Source: Nitrospiraceae bacterium (GTDB lineage: Bacteria; Nitrospirota; Nitrospiria; Nitrospirales; UBA8639). Taken from it: DNA of 8,080 bases. Positions 5,322-8,080 of the stretch are shown piece after piece. The stretch lies in the NCBI GenBank assembly GCA_003523945.1, contig DOFS01000594.1, positions 1 through 8,080 of the forward strand. Direction: 5' to 3'. The translations under genes and the position numbers were made by a program. Positions within the stretch are counted from its first letter, which is position 1. Each line of letters begins with the position of its first letter. The notes under the pieces are model-generated. The model saw only the letters and a list, made by a program, of their open reading frames with translations, had not been told where the DNA came from and ran no database searches.

Positions 5322-5840
5322 GTGATCGAAGAACCTGCGCTTGGTTTTGCATTTGATGGCGAGAACCCTTCGTCCAAAGAATCTGGAGAGGCTCTATCTC
5401 TTCGAATTCGGCGGCTGATGGACTCTCAGCCCTTTGGGGTGTTGTGCACACAGGGTGAACAGCATCCTTATGGGTCTTTGGTGGCCTTTTCGATGACAGA
5501 AGATTTGGCCACCGCTGTCTTTGCCACCCCTGTCACTACAAGAAAATTCAAGCTACTAAGCCAAAGCGATCGGGTCGCACTCCTGATCGACAATCGTTGC
5601 CAGCATCCCGACAATATGATGAATGTGGAAGCCGTCACTGCAACAGGGCAGGCCAAACGGGTTGAAGAAGAGGGGGATTTCGAATTCTGGTCGCGATTAT
5701 TGACGGCACGCCATGGGTACCTTTCCGGTTTCGTTCGCGCACCAACTGTGGCACTCTTTCGTATTAACATCGTGAGGTATTTTCACGTCGAACGGTTTCA
5801 GGAGGTCCGACAGTGGATTCCCAAAAAAATACCTGGATAG
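5322..5840 (+). CDS. PNPOx-family flavin-binding split-barrel protein (HugZ/pyridoxamine-phosphate-oxidase-related)
   Basis: A 172-residue cytoplasmic protein of the FMN-binding split-barrel superfamily. A helix with Leu-Arg-Ile-Arg-Arg-Leu-Met (27-33) is followed by the first strands Phe-Gly-Val-Leu-Cys-Thr-Gln-Gly (38-45) and Pro-Tyr-Gly-Ser-Leu-Val-Ala-Phe (49-56), then Phe-Ala-Thr-Pro-Val-Thr-Thr-Arg-Lys-Phe and Val-Ala-Leu-Leu-Ile-Asp-Asn-Arg, the usual phosphate/flavin-contact strands, and a Val-Thr-Ala-Thr-Gly-Gln-Ala strand near 105-111. Family members bind FMN, F420 or haem; lacking PdxH-specific substrate motifs it is probably not a true pyridoxamine-phosphate oxidase. I chose GTG 5322, with AAAGAGGG (5306-5313) eight bases upstream, because the domain starts soon after and the candidate promoter lies between this codon and the in-frame ATG at 5010. 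The last 28 bases overlap the phosphotransferase gene, implying coupled translation and a shared task. Confidence 0.75.
   Translation: MIEEPALGFAFDGENPSSKESGEALSLRIRRLMDSQPFGVLCTQGEQHPYGSLVAFSMTEDLATAVFATPVTTRKFKLLSQSDRVALLIDNRCQHPDNMMNVEAVTATGQAKRVEEEGDFEFWSRLLTARHGYLSGFVRAPTVALFRINIVRYFHVERFQEVRQWIPKKIPG
5800..5806 (+). promoter_or_regulatory. Ribosome binding site AGGAGGT fixing the phosphotransferase start
   Basis: AGGAGGT lies six bases before GTG 5813, inside the end of the split-barrel gene. It supports the GTG as the real start and the 28-base gene overlap. Confidence 0.75.
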
Positions 5841-8080
5841 TTTCCCTTGGCGACACGGCTGGCCGTGATGCGAATGTGGTTGGAGGAAAGGCGGCTGCTC
5901 TCACAAGAATGATCTCTGCAGGTGTCCACGTCCCGGCAGGTTTTTGCCTCACCGTGTTTGCCTATCAACACGTTCTTTCTCGTTCAGACCTGCCAAATGT
6001 CATTCACATGGAGTTGGGACGGAAACCCCTGGACAAGATGCGCTGGGAAGAAATCTGGGACGCGGCCTTACGGATACGATCAGCCTTTTTGAGAACTCCC
6101 CTTCCGCCCGAGCTTGTGCAACCTATCTATGAGGCTTTATCCCGGCTGAATTCGGGACATCCCCTTGCGGTGAGATCTTCGGCTCCTGGGGAAGACTCGG
6201 CTCAACGCTCATTTGCCGGGCTTCATGAATCGATCGTGAATGTTCAAGGCAAGGAATCGGTGATTCGAGCGGTGCAGGCAGTTTGGGCATCACTCTGGTC
6301 GGATGCGGCTCTGCTGTATCGCAAGGAATTACTCCTCGACCCACGCCACAGTCTCATGGCCGTCATCGTTCAGGAAATGTTTCCTGCTGAACACTCCGGT
6401 GTCGCCTTTGGGCGTGATCCTCGAAACCAGGCTGTAGATAGGGAAATTGTGGAAGCGGTCCCGGGCCCATGCTCAAATCTGGTTGACGGACTCTTGGAAC
6501 CTGACCGGTGGATACTCAAACGGAGTTCCGGGGAAGTCGTCGAGTGGAAGGCGGGAGCCCGGAATGGCGAACAGCATGACTCGGCCCTCTTGAGTGAACA
6601 GGATCTTCAAGTACTCCATACACGTCTTGGACAAGTAGAAGAATTGTTCGGATGGCCTCCTGACATGGAATGGGCAACGCAAGGAGGCACATTCTCAGTC
6701 CTCCAGGCCCGTCCCATTACATCCGGTCAGTCTGTCCTCCAGTCCGATGACCGTGGCTGGTATCTGACCCTTCGCCCCAAACTTCCACAACTTCGTCAAC
6801 TGGCAGAAAAAGTCTCCAACACATTAATTCCTGAACTTGAACACCTTGGACACCAATGGGCCACCCAGAACATAGAAAAACTGGATGATGGCCGTCTTGC
6901 GGACTGCATGGAGGAAAGATTTTCTTCCCTCAATGCCTGGCGGGAAATTTACAAAAAGGACTTTATTCCTCTTGCCCATGGGGTACGGTATTTGGGTGCC
7001 TATTACAATGATGCCCTCCAGCCCAGGGATCCCTATGAATTCATGCTGCTCCTTAGGGGACAGAATTTTCTTGCCTCCCGACGCAATGCCGCTCTTGAGC
7101 ACCTTGCGCAACAGGTCCAAAGCATTCCCCTCCTCAAAAGAATACTCAAAGAAAGTGCGATGTCCGTATCAGACAAGTCATCTGAACACTGGGTTGTTCT
7201 GAAGCAACAAATCATGGATATCCAAGGCGGACCTGAATTTCTGAAGAATTTCGAGAAATTTCTCTCGACCTTCATGGACACCGCCTATAATGGAGAACGT
7301 CTGCTGAATCGTCCGGATTCCTTGTTCAATTTACTTTGCCAGGTTGGGACTCTCGCGATACAAAAACCTCCGCAAAACGAGCACAATCAAGAGACCAACG
7401 TTATGGCACTCCAACAGCGATTGATAGGCGCGGTGGGAAAACCGCGTCAGGAGGAAGCCGGGGAGGTCATTGCTATAGGCCAACTTACCTGGCGTCTCCG
7501 TGATGATGACAACATCCTTTTAGGACGATTAGAAAGCCAGTTTCTTCGAGCGTTGCATCTTGGCGCTGATCGATTGCGGGCAGCCGGGCGACTCACCGGA
7601 AGGAATCCAAGTGAGAAGACTGCGACCCTGATCGGCCAATTACTGAGAGATTCCCAACACCCCCCCATTCACGTTGATGAAGATAAACCAAAAGCCTTGC
7701 ATCAAAAATCGGACACCAACGAAAAACCTCGTCAGCTCATAGGACAGCCTGCTTCTCCCGGACTGGCAGAGGGACCGGCATGTGTGGTGAACGGCATCGA
7801 AGACTTCCGAAATTTTCAACAAGGCGATATTCTGGTGTGTGAATCCATCCAACCGACCATGACCCATCTGGTTCTTCTGGCCTCCGCCGTTGTTGAGCAA
7901 CGAGGAGGCATGTTGATTCACGGGGCCATTATTGCGCGTGAGCTTGGCATTCCCTGTGTGAATGGCATTGCCCATGCGACTCGGCTTATTGGCAATGGAG
8001 ATCAATTGATGGTGGATGGTCACCTTGGAATTGTGACGGTGGGTGCCACTGATTTTGAACTGGAAGACCATGTCTTTTCC
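5813..8080 (+). CDS. Rifampin-phosphotransferase/PEP-synthase-like phosphotransferase, 3' end outside window
   Basis: An uninterrupted 756-codon frame from GTG 5813 to the window edge. Residues 1 to about 303 form a PEP-synthase-type ATP-grasp domain: Val-Gly-Gly-Lys (23-26), Val-Arg-Ser-Ser-Ala-Pro-Gly-Glu-Asp-Ser (120-129), Met-Glu-Trp (285-287) and Gln-Ala-Arg-Pro-Ile-Thr (298-303). Lys26, Arg121, Glu286 and Arg300 keep the spacing of ATP-binding residues in rifampin phosphotransferase. Residues about 304-640 are a helical middle region with no recognised motif. From about 643 a swivelling phosphohistidine domain follows (Gly-Gln-Pro-Ala-Ser-Pro-Gly, 644-650), with the phospho-accepting His703 in Gly-Gly-Met-Leu-Ile-His-Gly and then Ala-Arg-Glu-Leu-Gly-Ile-Pro. 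This ATP-grasp/middle/His order fits rifampin phosphotransferase rather than PEP synthase or PPDK, where the histidine lies near 420 and a PEP-binding barrel follows. The family moves the beta-phosphate of ATP via His to a substrate; here the substrate is unknown. The regulatory Thr-Ser before His in PPDK/PEP synthase is Leu-Ile. It overlaps the upstream gene by 28 bases. Confidence 0.9.
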   Translation, partial: MDSQKNTWIVSLGDTAGRDANVVGGKAAALTRMISAGVHVPAGFCLTVFAYQHVLSRSDLPNVIHMELGRKPLDKMRWEEIWDAALRIRSAFLRTPLPPELVQPIYEALSRLNSGHPLAVRSSAPGEDSAQRSFAGLHESIVNVQGKESVIRAVQAVWASLWSDAALLYRKELLLDPRHSLMAVIVQEMFPAEHSGVAFGRDPRNQAVDREIVEAVPGPCSNLVDGLLEPDRWILKRSSGEVVEWKAGARNGEQHDSALLSEQDLQVLHTRLGQVEELFGWPPDMEWATQGGTFSVLQARPITSGQSVLQSDDRGWYLTLRPKLPQLRQLAEKVSNTLIPELEHLGHQWATQNIEKLDDGRLADCMEERFSSLNAWREIYKKDFIPLAHGVRYLGAYYNDALQPRDPYEFMLLLRGQNFLASRRNAALEHLAQQVQSIPLLKRILKESAMSVSDKSSEHWVVLKQQIMDIQGGPEFLKNFEKFLSTFMDTAYNGERLLNRPDSLFNLLCQVGTLAIQKPPQNEHNQETNVMALQQRLIGAVGKPRQEEAGEVIAIGQLTWRLRDDDNILLGRLESQFLRALHLGADRLRAAGRLTGRNPSEKTATLIGQLLRDSQHPPIHVDEDKPKALHQKSDTNEKPRQLIGQPASPGLAEGPACVVNGIEDFRNFQQGDILVCESIQPTMTHLVLLASAVVEQRGGMLIHGAIIARELGIPCVNGIAHATRLIGNGDQLMVDGHLGIVTVGATDFELEDHVFS

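Noticed and set aside
7640..8071. 143-codon open frame on the minus strand
   Set aside because: It is the antisense shadow of the phosphohistidine domain, whose catalytic motif is read on the + strand.
1..8080. CRISPR arrays, insertion sequences, phage or toxin-antitoxin genes
   Set aside because: No regularly spaced repeats, transposase motifs, terminal inverted repeats or paired small toxin/antitoxin frames were found on either strand.

Overview
The window is ordinary-density bacterial DNA of roughly balanced base composition. Every supported gene lies on the + strand. No rRNA, complete tRNA, CRISPR array, insertion sequence or phage gene was seen. The best taxonomic pointer is a secreted haem-b subunit of the NxrC/EbdC type (3732-4688), with a B12-dependent MerR-type sensor, a CbiX-like chelatase and a rifampin-phosphotransferase-like enzyme nearby. 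Together these suggest a Nitrospira-like nitrite oxidiser (Nitrospirota), perhaps one of the lower-GC marine lineages. This is inference from protein families, not a database match.

Left block (1-2786): a probable light/cobalamin regulation and tetrapyrrole/lipid-redox cluster. It begins with the 3' part of a CarH/LitR-like B12-binding regulator that enters from the left edge. Twelve bases later comes a CbiX/SirB-type chelatase, then a small VOC (glyoxalase-fold) protein, then a complete FAD-dependent amine-oxidase/phytoene-desaturase-type oxidoreductase. Gaps are 12-68 bases, so co-transcription is plausible.

Middle block (3003-4756): a globin-fold protein with no histidine where the proximal haem ligand should be and a C-terminal membrane helix. 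Downstream is a Sec-exported NxrC/EbdC/DdhC-type haem-b protein with the expected Met and Lys ligand positions, closed by a strong intrinsic terminator. No catalytic molybdopterin or Fe-S subunit is adjacent. Within the globin gene a near-perfect ribosome binding site precedes an in-frame ATG that would give a 46-residue single-helix membrane protein. Two inverted repeats sit just upstream of the NxrC-like gene.

Right block (4757-8080): a long gene-free stretch (4689-5321, including the terminator) holds a possible three-way-junction RNA fold and a sigma70-like promoter whose -10 element sits inside a perfect 6-5-6 inverted repeat. Next come a flavin-binding split-barrel (PNPOx-family) protein and, overlapping it by 28 bases, a large phosphotransferase (ATP-grasp, unknown middle domain, phosphohistidine swivel domain) that runs off the right edge. 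This large gene (5813 to the end) is open throughout the window and is easily missed because its stop lies outside.

The most interesting points are the haem-less membrane-anchored globin beside an orphan NxrC-like subunit, the overlapping split-barrel/phosphotransferase pair with its operator-like promoter, and the altered Wx9EH motif in the B12 sensor.
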